DNA of 64,000 nucleotides from an uncultured Paracoccaceae bacterium (GTDB lineage Bacteria; Pseudomonadota; Alphaproteobacteria; Rhodobacterales; Rhodobacteraceae): positions 62,001 through 126,000 of the forward strand of contig CANKYO010000012.1 in the NCBI GenBank assembly GCA_947488175.1. The letters run 5' to 3'. A program made the position numbers and the translations under genes. This document shows positions 1-7,543 of the stretch, piece by piece. The notes under the pieces are model-generated. The model was not told the DNA's origin, searched no databases, and was given only the letters and a program-made list of their open reading frames with translations. Numbering within the stretch: the stretch's first letter is position 1; every line of letters starts with the position of its first letter.

Positions 1-1740
1 TCCGCAAGGCAATATGAGACGACACCACGTGACTTTTGCTCTGATCTCGGAATGCGGTGGCCGTTTCTTTGCAGCGGACGTGATGATCAACTCGAACGGC
101 TCTCTTGGTTGATCGGCGAAGATTTGGGGAAATTGAAGGCGTCCAGAACGCGAAAAATCGGAATCGGTCATTACCGGGTAGGTCAGGCTGTTGCGAGTAC
201 AGGTGTGCTGCGGCGAACTGCTGTCAGACTTTGCCCACGGTGTGTGATCGGCTCTCTCGCAGATGGCGGTCCATCGGCTATTTTTCAGATGCTGGAGTGG
301 ACGGTCCTATCGCTTCCCACTTGTGAGAAACATGGATGTGCCCTGATCACACTGCCCTCCTCGTCCGACACCCACACGACATACGATTTTGTTGGGCGGG
401 TCCTAGAACAGATCGACATCGTCCAGCAGGCCTCTGAACAGTCCGGCGTATATCAACCGACAGAATTCGAAAAATACACGAGGCGACGCATTTGGCTTGG
501 GTCCCCAGATGACTGGCTTAAGGATTTTGACCTGAATCAATTGTACCGCGGATGTCTTGCGCTAGGAGCGGCTCTCGTCGGCCACAAAGCCGAGGCGGTA
601 ACGGGCCTGTCAGTCGCTGAAGAGCGCGACCTATGTCAGTCGGGCTTCGAGAAACTCGTCGCTGGCCCTGATGTTTACCGGTCCGCTTTGAAGCAACTCC
701 ACCGACAAAGCACAGCTGAACGCCCTTACTATACTGCCGACATGGGGTCATTCTATCATTGGCTTCGAGAGGTTCACAAAGCGCCAGCGTTGCGCGATCT
801 GATGAACGCGACATGTCAGCACGTCTTTGCGACTTACCCGACCCCCTTGGGCAAAGGTGTTTTTGGACAACGACCTAAGCGGGAAACCTGGCTCACTATG
901 GATGAGGCACGTAAACGTTCCGGCTTCGGTGTGACATTTCTCAAGCAATTACTTGGTCACATTAACGGTTTGCCAGAGGAAGAGGCGCTCAAACGCACGG
1001 ATGTCCATATCGACGAAGTCGCGCAGGCACAGGCGTACTGGGGAAATCTGATGAATCTATCTGATGCAGCGAAAGCTCTAGGGATTGGTGCTTATCAGGT
1101 AAAAAACCTACAAAATCGCGGGGTCCTTGATACGGTCCAGGTAACGTCCTCGCTCCGCTATGTGTTTCGCGAGCAGGTCTCAGATCTCTTGAAAAACGTC
1201 GGGCATCTTCCGGAGATTTTGGCGAACAGGCCTGTTGTGCCACTCAGCGAGTTTTGCCGCGCGAAAGGGGTCGGCGTTGCGCGAATTGTCGAAATGTGGG
1301 CGCACGGCTGCCTGGAAGGAAGGCTTAGTCGCGGGGATGGCATAGGGTTGCAAGCGCTTGAAGTTGATTGGGACGCGCTTTGCGACAAGCAGCCAATATC
1401 ATTGACTGGTGACCTACAGCTGCCAGACGTTGCCAGTTACTTGAAGATCAGCATTATTTCTGTGCGTCACTTGAGGGACAGTGGATACCTGACGCAAGTT
1501 CCAAAGCGCAATCCGGACACCAACCACCTGAAAAACTACATCACCCAAAGGAGCATCCAAGAATTCGAAGACAGGTACGTCACCCTTGGACAGCTGGCGG
1601 CTCAACAAAGGGTAGCTTCGATTCATTTGGCGCGTCGTCTGGATCATGATCGCGTCTCCACCGTCTCATGTAGTGGTAAGCTGGTGCGCGTGTACGAAAA
1701 AAGTGATGTCTTAGTGTGCGATAGGAAGACTGATGTCTGA
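1..1740 (+). CDS. tniQ: TniQ/TnsD-like transposition targeting protein (5' end outside window)
   Basis: TniQ-family proteins choose the target site for Tn7-like and Tn5053-like transposons, bridging a DNA site or guide complex to the TnsC ATPase. The reading frame is open to the left edge, and the first residues in view align with the internal part of a second TniQ at 42.8 kb (shared PRDFCSD, CSG..DQL and RxCPxCV segments), so the gene starts before base 1. A zinc-finger-like CPRC followed by C-x2-HG lies at about residues 75-115 of the visible part. Helix-turn-helix-like segments follow in the C-terminal half. The stop overlaps the start of the next small gene by 8 bases, which suggests translational coupling. 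tnsABC of this element are presumably to the left. TniQ family assignment is confident; target choice is unknown. Confidence 0.88.
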   Translation, partial: SARQYETTPRDFCSDLGMRWPFLCSGRDDQLERLSWLIGEDLGKLKASRTRKIGIGHYRVGQAVASTGVLRRTAVRLCPRCVIGSLADGGPSAIFQMLEWTVLSLPTCEKHGCALITLPSSSDTHTTYDFVGRVLEQIDIVQQASEQSGVYQPTEFEKYTRRRIWLGSPDDWLKDFDLNQLYRGCLALGAALVGHKAEAVTGLSVAEERDLCQSGFEKLVAGPDVYRSALKQLHRQSTAERPYYTADMGSFYHWLREVHKAPALRDLMNATCQHVFATYPTPLGKGVFGQRPKRETWLTMDEARKRSGFGVTFLKQLLGHINGLPEEEALKRTDVHIDEVAQAQAYWGNLMNLSDAAKALGIGAYQVKNLQNRGVLDTVQVTSSLRYVFREQVSDLLKNVGHLPEILANRPVVPLSEFCRAKGVGVARIVEMWAHGCLEGRLSRGDGIGLQALEVDWDALCDKQPISLTGDLQLPDVASYLKISIISVRHLRDSGYLTQVPKRNPDTNHLKNYITQRSIQEFEDRYVTLGQLAAQQRVASIHLARRLDHDRVSTVSCSGKLVRVYEKSDVLVCDRKTDV

Positions 1741-2038
1741 GGACCTAACAATTGAGCTTTCTAATGCCGAGTTTGATGCGCTCTGCGATCTCGCGGGCCA
1801 CAACGGCTTATCTCCAGAGGAGCAAGCTGCACTGATCATTCGAGCCCATTTCAACGCCGAAAAACTGAGAGACGAACCAGATGTGTCAATTGAGTTCTTG
1901 CGTGAAAACGTTGATGCAGTCCTGGACGCGACCGTTCGAGGGCCAGTATTCATCAGATCCGCGAATGGACGTACCTTTGTGATCATGCTCAAGCAGGACT
2001 ATGCTGAAATTGCTGGGCCTGACAAACAAACCGGTTAA
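1733..2038 (+). CDS. Small antitoxin-like (Phd/YefM-type?) protein
   Basis: A 101-residue acidic protein whose ATG lies inside the last 8 bases of the tniQ gene, so it is probably co-translated with it. The C-terminal third, with a PVFIR-x2-NGRTFVIM pattern followed by DYAEI, resembles the part of Phd/YefM antitoxins that reads as a short beta-hairpin and helix. No matching toxin gene follows; the next gene is convergent and overlaps its stop by 4 bases. A second small gene of similar shape (PIFKNGEAVAM) sits downstream of the other tniQ at 45.1 kb, so such genes may travel with the transposon. Function is inferred from pattern only. Confidence 0.6.
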   Translation: MSEDLTIELSNAEFDALCDLAGHNGLSPEEQAALIIRAHFNAEKLRDEPDVSIEFLRENVDAVLDATVRGPVFIRSANGRTFVIMLKQDYAEIAGPDKQTG

Positions 2039-2636
2039 GTTACCGGGGAAGCTGTTGCTTTCGTTACAAATTCGTTCACCAGCATCGACGCCATGCCGGC
2101 CATTGAGGGGCCGTCGAAATCTGCTGAAACGCTGTCGCCAACGAACAAGATCCGTTCAGCGGGAAGACCAAGGCTGTCCATGACCTTCGCGTAGATCGCA
2201 GGTTCGGGCTTAGCGTGCCCAACGAGATACGAGAATGTCACCGCATCTGGATTGTCCGGCAGCCTATCCAACATTGGCAGACCGTATGGTGCAGCTAGGT
2301 TTGAGCAGACGCCCAGCTTGAAGCCTTGTTGCCTTAGTTTTCGCCAGATTTCATCCATGCTGGGTCGCATCTGATGGAGGTAAGCTCGGCAGAAAGATCA
2401 TCTGACAGTCGGGAGAATTCGCTATCGCTCCAGTGATGATCTATTGCCTCGGGCCATTCGTCAAAGGGTCGGTTTTCTCTGACGAGCCGGACTATCAGTT
2501 CGCGTCGTTTGCTATGGTGGACTGCCTTGAGCAGCCTGCGTGCAAAGCGACGCGGGTTTGTGATTTCGACCAACGTCCCAAAGGCATCGAAGCATATCGC
2601 ATCAAAACTTGCCCTATCTGGGAAGTCGGTTGGCAC
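2035..2636 (-). pseudogene. HAD-superfamily hydrolase broken by a 1-base frameshift
   Basis: Haloacid-dehalogenase-like hydrolases use an N-terminal aspartate nucleophile to cleave phosphate or halide esters. The N-terminal half (2334-2636) carries the FDAFGTLVEI nucleophile motif. The C-terminal half (2035-2370) carries GVCSN, the KPEPAIY lysine motif and FVGDS, but in another frame. The intact paralogue at 37.2 kb reads R-S-I-Q-M-R across the break; here the codon before ATG-CGA lacks one base near position 2370, so translation runs into a stop 13 residues after the break. Both halves otherwise look well conserved, so the break is probably recent, or a sequencing error. Convergent with, and overlapping by 4 bases, the small gene to its left. 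Confidence 0.8.
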
Positions 2637-2828
2637 TGCGTTCGCTCCCTTTATGAACTCGGACAGAATAGATGCCGACTTCCTTTGCTGCCATCAGAAA
2701 CCACACCCCTGCTGATGTCGGCAGCGATGGCACGTTGGGACTGATGGTGCGTAAATCATGACTTGTACACCATGTTGGCATATTCAAGAGTTTCAAAGGG
2801 TTGGGGTGGTGCGCAAATCCAGTGCGGA

Positions 2829-3107
2829 TCAATCATTGCTTTTGAAAGGGATGACGTTGCCGCCACCATTTTGGAATGCAAGCGCGCCCTCTGACCTAAT
2901 GGTGTTCACGGCTTCTTCGAAAGCTACCTCGTCATCAGCGAAGAGCTCGTCCCAGACAACGGATGTTCCGTCTTGGGTGACGACATCGAGAGACCATTCG
3001 TTGGTGCCTTCAATTTTATATATTTGCACGTCGAATGTGATGCCGTCCTCGACAATTTTGCGCGACATGCTCGAGTCAACAATGTTCGGGTCTCGTTCGA
3101 TTACCAT
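2829..3107 (-). CDS. Hypothetical 92-residue protein
   Basis: A small acidic protein with no family I recognise. The sequence alternates charged and hydrophobic residues (for example TFDVQIYKIEG and EWSLDVVTQDG), which suggests a compact beta-rich fold ending in a helix (DEVAFEEAVNTIRSEG). There is no signal peptide or membrane segment. It stands alone between the broken HAD gene and a long non-coding stretch, and no strong ribosome binding site is visible. Its composition supports a real gene rather than a chance frame. Confidence 0.55.
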   Translation of the reverse strand: MVIERDPNIVDSSMSRKIVEDGITFDVQIYKIEGTNEWSLDVVTQDGTSVVWDELFADDEVAFEEAVNTIRSEGALAFQNGGGNVIPFKSND

Positions 3108-3602
3108 GTCTCAGTCCTGATCTTATATTTGAGCGGCAGGTTACACCTTAGGGTGAAAGCGGCCAAGTCCGAAGCGTTGCACTGACGTGTTGCCGAATGC
3201 GCCAGTTGTGCAACAAAATTGTGCTACGGGATCGAACAGCTTACTCGCCTTGCTATGCAAAGGACTGGTTCTGTGACTTTCTCACAAGGTTGAGCAATGC
3301 AGTCTCAACGCGTCGTCACAAAGTTGGCGCAACGGTTGGAGGCGAGTACCGGACCCTAAAAAATGAATATACTATTTGTTCTAAATCAATAATTTAAGTG
3401 AATTTTCGATATTCATCTTCGCACAACGCTTCGCGTGATGATCGTCTGAGTATGCCTCGGATGCTGCGACAGGCTTCAAACGTCTCGATGCTCTACTCGG
3501 GCATGGGTTTCTTGCCGTACTTCTCGTGGACCTGGCGTAGCTAGATTTGACTAGATAGTCCGTGCGAACCATACTTGTTCAGATTGGTGAAGGAGCAAGT
3601 TT
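3108..3602. other. Gene-free stretch upstream of the kinase gene
   Basis: No convincing gene. The AT-rich part around 3360-3410 is a likely promoter region for the kinase operon. Between about 3200 and 3345 there are repeated short words (CAC-AAGGTTGAGCAA, CAC-AAAGTTGGCGCAA, GTTGTGCAAC). They resemble degenerate transposase-binding repeats but are not evenly spaced, so I do not call a transposon end here. Confidence 0.5.
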
Positions 3603-4967
3603 TTGAACGAGTTGGTAGAAGTTAAAAAGAAATATGAAATTGGAGGAGAGATAGGATCAGGAGGAGCGGCAAAGGTCTATGAATGCCAGCTTTCCAACAA
3701 AAAACCTGAAGGGGTTGGCGAGAACTTGGTAGCCAAAGTCTTGCATGATTCTTCCAACGGTCGTGAGCGGAGATTTCATGAAGAAGCGAGTTTCCTCAGC
3801 AACCTGCAGCACCCCCATATTATTAGACTTTTCGATTACTTCGAAAGTGATCGTGTAATGGTATTGGAAAAAGCAGATTGTAGCTTGCAGGACTGTTTGG
3901 ACTTTAGGACCTTCAAGTCGCCAAGCAGCAGACAAAGATTCTCAACGCAGGAGAAATTGAAGGTTCTTCACCAAGTTGCGATGGGGATTCAACACCTACA
4001 CAACAAAGGGATAGCGCATCGTGACTTGTGTCCCAGCAACATATTGGTTCGTTCCGATGGCACGGTCGCACTTGCGGACCTTGGAATGTCAACAGTCGGA
4101 GCACTAGTGCTTCCAGACGACGTACTTGGAAATCCCAAGCAATATGCTCCACCGGAACAGTCCATCAGGTTGTTAGATGCGAAAGCTCCTGCTGACATCT
4201 TTGCCTTCGGTATGTTGGCATACAACTTCTTGACGGGAAGCGTTGCAAAGGGTCACCCTACACCTCGTGTTCACGACTTGGATCCCGAAGTTCCCTCAGA
4301 TATCGGCACCCTTCTGTTTAATGCGATCTCATACAATCCAGAAGACCGCCCTGATGCGAATGAGGTCGAACAGGTTTTTGCCAGATTTGGCCCATCGAAC
4401 CCTGTCACAGCACTAAGACGCCAAGACTTTTCAAGGACAGGTAATCTGCCCACAGCATTTTCAGATTTTTTTGGTGTTGGGGAACTTCTCAGTGACATTT
4501 CGTACAAGGTCGAACAAGAAATAATACGTAGCGACTATCACCGAAGCGTTGATTTTTATGGCCTGGGATTTAAGAATCTGGCCACGGAAGAAGTTAGAAA
4601 AAGGTTCGTAGAGTGCGGGAATGCACGCATGCTACTTCCTAACGGCAGCAACGATGTCTTGATCGAAGGTATCGCTCAAAAACTGGGCAAAAATGCTGAA
4701 GCGCTCAGAGATGACGTTGAACAGTCGATCATGCTGCTTTCGGAGGTAAGGTCAGATCAACCGACGATCTCGGTGCGGCTGTACGACTTGGCGCCCCCTT
4801 GGCGCATGCTGCTAATCGACAATTCCCTTCTTTTGCAGCGGCTGTATGGCGGAGATCGAGAGAAGAACCATCTTTTGAAAGTCAATGACGGGCGATATTT
4901 GAGACGTGCGGCTTCGTTCTTTGAGGATGTTTGGCTGTACCATTCTCAGGAGATCGGTCTTGGATAA
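3603..4967 (+). CDS. Hanks-type serine/threonine protein kinase with unknown C-terminal domain
   Basis: A eukaryotic-like protein kinase, expected to be cytosolic since no membrane helix is seen. The kinase domain spans about residues 11-265. It has a glycine-rich loop (GSGGAAKVY, 18-26), the ATP-anchoring lysine in VAK (about 45), the catalytic HRD (139-141) with DLCPSN, a DLG in place of DFG (159-161) and an APPEQ activation segment end. Residues about 280-454 form a second domain I cannot name (YHRSVDFYGLG..., ending EDVWLYHSQ); it could be a sensor or effector. The start is TTG at 3603, supported by AGGAG at 3591-3595 seven bases upstream. The next gene overlaps by 8 bases and encodes a phosphatase-fold protein, so the two probably act on the same signal. 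A defence role is inferred from the neighbourhood. Confidence 0.88.
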   Translation: MNELVEVKKKYEIGGEIGSGGAAKVYECQLSNKKPEGVGENLVAKVLHDSSNGRERRFHEEASFLSNLQHPHIIRLFDYFESDRVMVLEKADCSLQDCLDFRTFKSPSSRQRFSTQEKLKVLHQVAMGIQHLHNKGIAHRDLCPSNILVRSDGTVALADLGMSTVGALVLPDDVLGNPKQYAPPEQSIRLLDAKAPADIFAFGMLAYNFLTGSVAKGHPTPRVHDLDPEVPSDIGTLLFNAISYNPEDRPDANEVEQVFARFGPSNPVTALRRQDFSRTGNLPTAFSDFFGVGELLSDISYKVEQEIIRSDYHRSVDFYGLGFKNLATEEVRKRFVECGNARMLLPNGSNDVLIEGIAQKLGKNAEALRDDVEQSIMLLSEVRSDQPTISVRLYDLAPPWRMLLIDNSLLLQRLYGGDREKNHLLKVNDGRYLRRAASFFEDVWLYHSQEIGLG

Positions 4968-5658
4968 TACAAGTTTGAAAAAGTCACAAAGATGCGGAAG
5001 AGGTCCAACAATCACTGAGGGCAAAATCTATCTCGTGCGACATGGCCAGTCGCGATACAACAAAGCTGGATTTTTTGCACGCCTTGTGCATCCCATGCGC
5101 GATCCGAGGTTAACCAGTTTTGGACGACAGCAAGCCAGGTTAGCCGCCTGTAACCTCTCAGGCATCAAGTTTGACCATGTGATCTCTTCGCCGCTGAGAC
5201 GGGCGGAAGAAACAGCGTTGATCGCTTTCGGCAACCGCAACACAAATTTCGAAACTTGGGAGAGTTGTAGCGAGTGGATGATAGCCCCCGCAGATGTACC
5301 AATAAGGCGTAGTTCCCTTTCAAGCCTGCGAAGCTATAAATCGAAGTATGTCGAGGGCGCTGCATACCCGTTACCTTCGACCTTGACCAAATCCTATCGG
5401 CGCACGTTGATACGGGCGTTTCATCAAGCATGGTTTCTGTTAAAAGGCATAACGCCCGAAAGCCCCAATGAGTTTGGTGATCGAGTTGAGTTCTTCCGAG
5501 ACTTGCTTGTGAATAGGACAAGCGGGAATGTGGCCATTTTTGGCCATGCCCGCTTCTTCAATCAGCTGGTTGGTGGTCAGATAATGAATAATGGTGAAAT
5601 CCACATTGTGCGACGCGATGAACTCCAACACGGCTCTGTTTCAGATCAACCCCAGTAA
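4960..5658 (+). CDS. Histidine phosphatase (phosphoglycerate mutase-like) superfamily protein
   Basis: Branch-1 histidine phosphatases form a phosphohistidine intermediate. The motif LVRHGQSRYN near residue 25 supplies the catalytic His and Arg, SSPLRRAEET the second Arg region, and GHARFF near the end the second His. I place the start at TTG 4960 because AGGAG at 4948-4952 lies seven bases upstream; this overlaps the kinase stop by 8 bases and gives about 232 residues. A start at 4906 is possible in frame but would overlap the kinase by 62 bases without such a site. Paired with the kinase, it may remove phosphate from the kinase's target or from a small-molecule signal. Substrate unknown. 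Confidence 0.85.
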   Translation: MDNTSLKKSQRCGRGPTITEGKIYLVRHGQSRYNKAGFFARLVHPMRDPRLTSFGRQQARLAACNLSGIKFDHVISSPLRRAEETALIAFGNRNTNFETWESCSEWMIAPADVPIRRSSLSSLRSYKSKYVEGAAYPLPSTLTKSYRRTLIRAFHQAWFLLKGITPESPNEFGDRVEFFRDLLVNRTSGNVAIFGHARFFNQLVGGQIMNNGEIHIVRRDELQHGSVSDQPQ

Positions 5659-5681
5659 TACGACACGCATCCTGACTGGGG
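5650..5681 (+). terminator. Hairpin between convergent genes
   Basis: A 7-bp stem (CCCCAGT with ACTGGGG) separated by an 18-base loop, overlapping the phosphatase stop region and lying between two convergent genes. No T-run follows, so it is only a possible bidirectional terminator. Confidence 0.35.
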
Positions 5682-5762
5682 CCGAAATGGTAAAATAAAC
5701 CAAGGATCATTTTTGATACTTGCAGCAAGCTGCGACTTGACGTTTTAAGAAGACTGATTGCG

Positions 5763-6728
5763 CTATTCAGCCATGATTTTGTCAAAAGCATAGGTGCAAC
5801 TTCCGCACCACTCCCCGTCGTATTCCTCAATTGGTATGTGCTGGTGGCAACGACTACACATGTTATCGACGGTCACACCACAAGCGAAACAAATACCGTC
5901 TTCGCCTTCATTAGTGTAGCAGTCTACATAAGTCTTCTCGCCACACTCAGGGCAATTTCCAATCGGTGATTCTAGTCCCTCTTTTGCAGCAGTATAGGCA
6001 TCAATTTCAAAGTTGATCCGTACTATCTTGGTCATGATGTCGGCATGACTGATCTCTTCATTGCACTGAATACACCTCCCCTTAGCGTCCGAGTAAAGGA
6101 TGTTTGCAGGGTCATCCTGCGCGATCAAAGACGACTTACAATTTGGACACGACATTCGATCCAGCCCAGAAATCAGAGTCGGCCATTCAATAGGAACCCA
6201 AGTAGCATCGCACTCCAACCGCAGTTTTTCAAAAGTTGCGCGTTCGGCGACCATCACGTCCCAGACACTAGGAAGATGATGCTGTGGGTCTTCGTCTAGT
6301 ATCTTGAAGAAATCCACAATCATCGGGAATGACGATGCAATAGCCTCCCGAAGTGCTGCGACAGGTTCCGCCAAATGGTAATGTTCAAGATTATTTCTGT
6401 ATTGCTGCAACTTACTAATGTCAGCACTAGGCCAAGGCAGTTTAAAGTCTTTGAACCGTTTCTTCAGCGTTCCAAGATCAACTGTCGTGTATCCATCAAC
6501 GATGTGATCGACTCCGCCAGCATTGTTAGGGATAGGCTTGAACCGTGCCCCCACGATAGCCATGGCTTCAGCAGCTGGTGCTGTGGAAACAAGGCATTCC
6601 TTCGCAAGCAACAATAGCCCCGCGTAGTAGTTGCGGGCAGCGCTCATCATTCGGTCATCGTCATCAGTTTCGAAGTCTTCTATACCTAGTCTGATTGATG
6701 TGACAGCATTATCAAAAATCTCCGACAT
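5763..6728 (-). CDS. HEPN-like protein with C-terminal zinc ribbons
   Basis: A 321-residue cytosolic protein. The N-terminal half is helical and contains R-NNLE-H at residues 111-116, matching the Rx4-6H signature of HEPN ribonucleases. The C-terminal half carries several zinc-binding pairs: CPNC (194-197) with CIQC (219-222), CPEC (259-262) with CFAC (280-283), and CSRC (291-294) with CGSC (308-311). This combination suggests an RNA- or DNA-binding toxin-like factor, perhaps an abortive-infection RNase. It is convergent with the kinase/phosphatase pair and followed by a resolvase on the same strand. GGAG lies upstream of the ATG. HEPN assignment is from the short motif and helical context only. 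Confidence 0.65.
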   Translation of the reverse strand: MSEIFDNAVTSIRLGIEDFETDDDDRMMSAARNYYAGLLLLAKECLVSTAPAAEAMAIVGARFKPIPNNAGGVDHIVDGYTTVDLGTLKKRFKDFKLPWPSADISKLQQYRNNLEHYHLAEPVAALREAIASSFPMIVDFFKILDEDPQHHLPSVWDVMVAERATFEKLRLECDATWVPIEWPTLISGLDRMSCPNCKSSLIAQDDPANILYSDAKGRCIQCNEEISHADIMTKIVRINFEIDAYTAAKEGLESPIGNCPECGEKTYVDCYTNEGEDGICFACGVTVDNMCSRCHQHIPIEEYDGEWCGSCTYAFDKIMAE

Positions 6729-6761
6729 TTACTTCGAACTCCGTATGGATCAGGTCAGGCA

Positions 6762-7331
6762 CTATGAAACTTCGTTCATCAACCGATAAACCGATGATCT
6801 TGCAATGCCCAGCCTAACGGCGATGTCGGTCGGTGAAATACCTTCATCGCGCAATCGCTTGATGCTGTTCGGGTCAATGGAAGGCGGTCGTCCTTTGAAC
6901 GGGCTGTCATCCCCTTTGGCCAATGCAGCATCGATACCTTCGCGCTGACGTTCCGCTCGTATGCTGGCCTCGAACTCCCCAAACGCTCCGAGGACGGTGA
7001 AGAACAATCGACCTGCGGGTGAAGACGTATCAATGGGTTGTTCCAGCACTTTCAGGTTCACGCCCTTCTGTTCCAACGTTTCCGAAATCTGCAACAGATC
7101 ACGAGTGGAGCGGGCCAAACGATCCAAACGGGTGCAAACAAGGGTATCGCCTTTACGGATGCCTCGGCCCAGCAGGTCTTCCAGTGCAGCGCGGCCTTGG
7201 CGCTTACGGCCTGATGCCTTTTCCAGATAGAGATGTTCACGGGCGACACCTGCGCTGGTCAAAGCCTCGATTTGGATGTCTAGCGACTGACTCCGACTAC
7301 TGACGCGGCCGTAGCCAATAAGTTCACCCAT
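6762..7331 (-). CDS. Serine resolvase/invertase (Tn3-resolvase type)
   Basis: Small serine recombinases cut and rejoin DNA through a serine-phosphate link to resolve cointegrates or invert segments. The catalytic domain (about 1-140) has YGRVSS with the nucleophile near Ser11, TRLDRLARS with catalytic arginines, and the FGEFEASIRAERQREG long-helix region. The C-terminal helix-turn-helix resembles Hin/resolvase (GISPTDIAVRLGIARSSVYRLM, about 165-187). Length, 189 residues, is normal. No transposase of a Tn3 element is visible, so it may be a leftover or a stand-alone resolvase of the surrounding element. Confidence 0.9.
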   Translation of the reverse strand: MGELIGYGRVSSRSQSLDIQIEALTSAGVAREHLYLEKASGRKRQGRAALEDLLGRGIRKGDTLVCTRLDRLARSTRDLLQISETLEQKGVNLKVLEQPIDTSSPAGRLFFTVLGAFGEFEASIRAERQREGIDAALAKGDDSPFKGRPPSIDPNSIKRLRDEGISPTDIAVRLGIARSSVYRLMNEVS

Positions 7332-7543
7332 TCATGTGCCTCCTGTTCCATATGACTGTCCGATAAACACCTACCGTCCTGTAAGTGATTCGTTAAGTCT
7401 AATGAGACACTTTAAGTGCGGATAATGTGCGGCCTGTGTGATTATACTCAAATCGTACGAAAGGCGGCCATACTCCAAGTCGAACAAAGCGTTACATAGA
7501 CCTGAACAAAGCAGCAGCCGGTTCAATGAATGCTCTGTTCAGG
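7332..7543. promoter_or_regulatory. Possible resolution (res) site/promoter region of the resolvase
   Basis: The bases just upstream of the resolvase include TGTCCGATAAAC and other TGTCC/AGTG-type words, partly mirrored (for example around 7360-7430). Resolvase genes of the Tn3 type usually lie next to their res site, so this is the natural place for one. The site boundaries cannot be fixed by eye. Confidence 0.35.

Noticed and set aside
3200..3345. Transposon end upstream of the kinase gene
   Set aside because: AAGTTG/CACAA words occur but with uneven spacing and without a TGT/ACA terminus.
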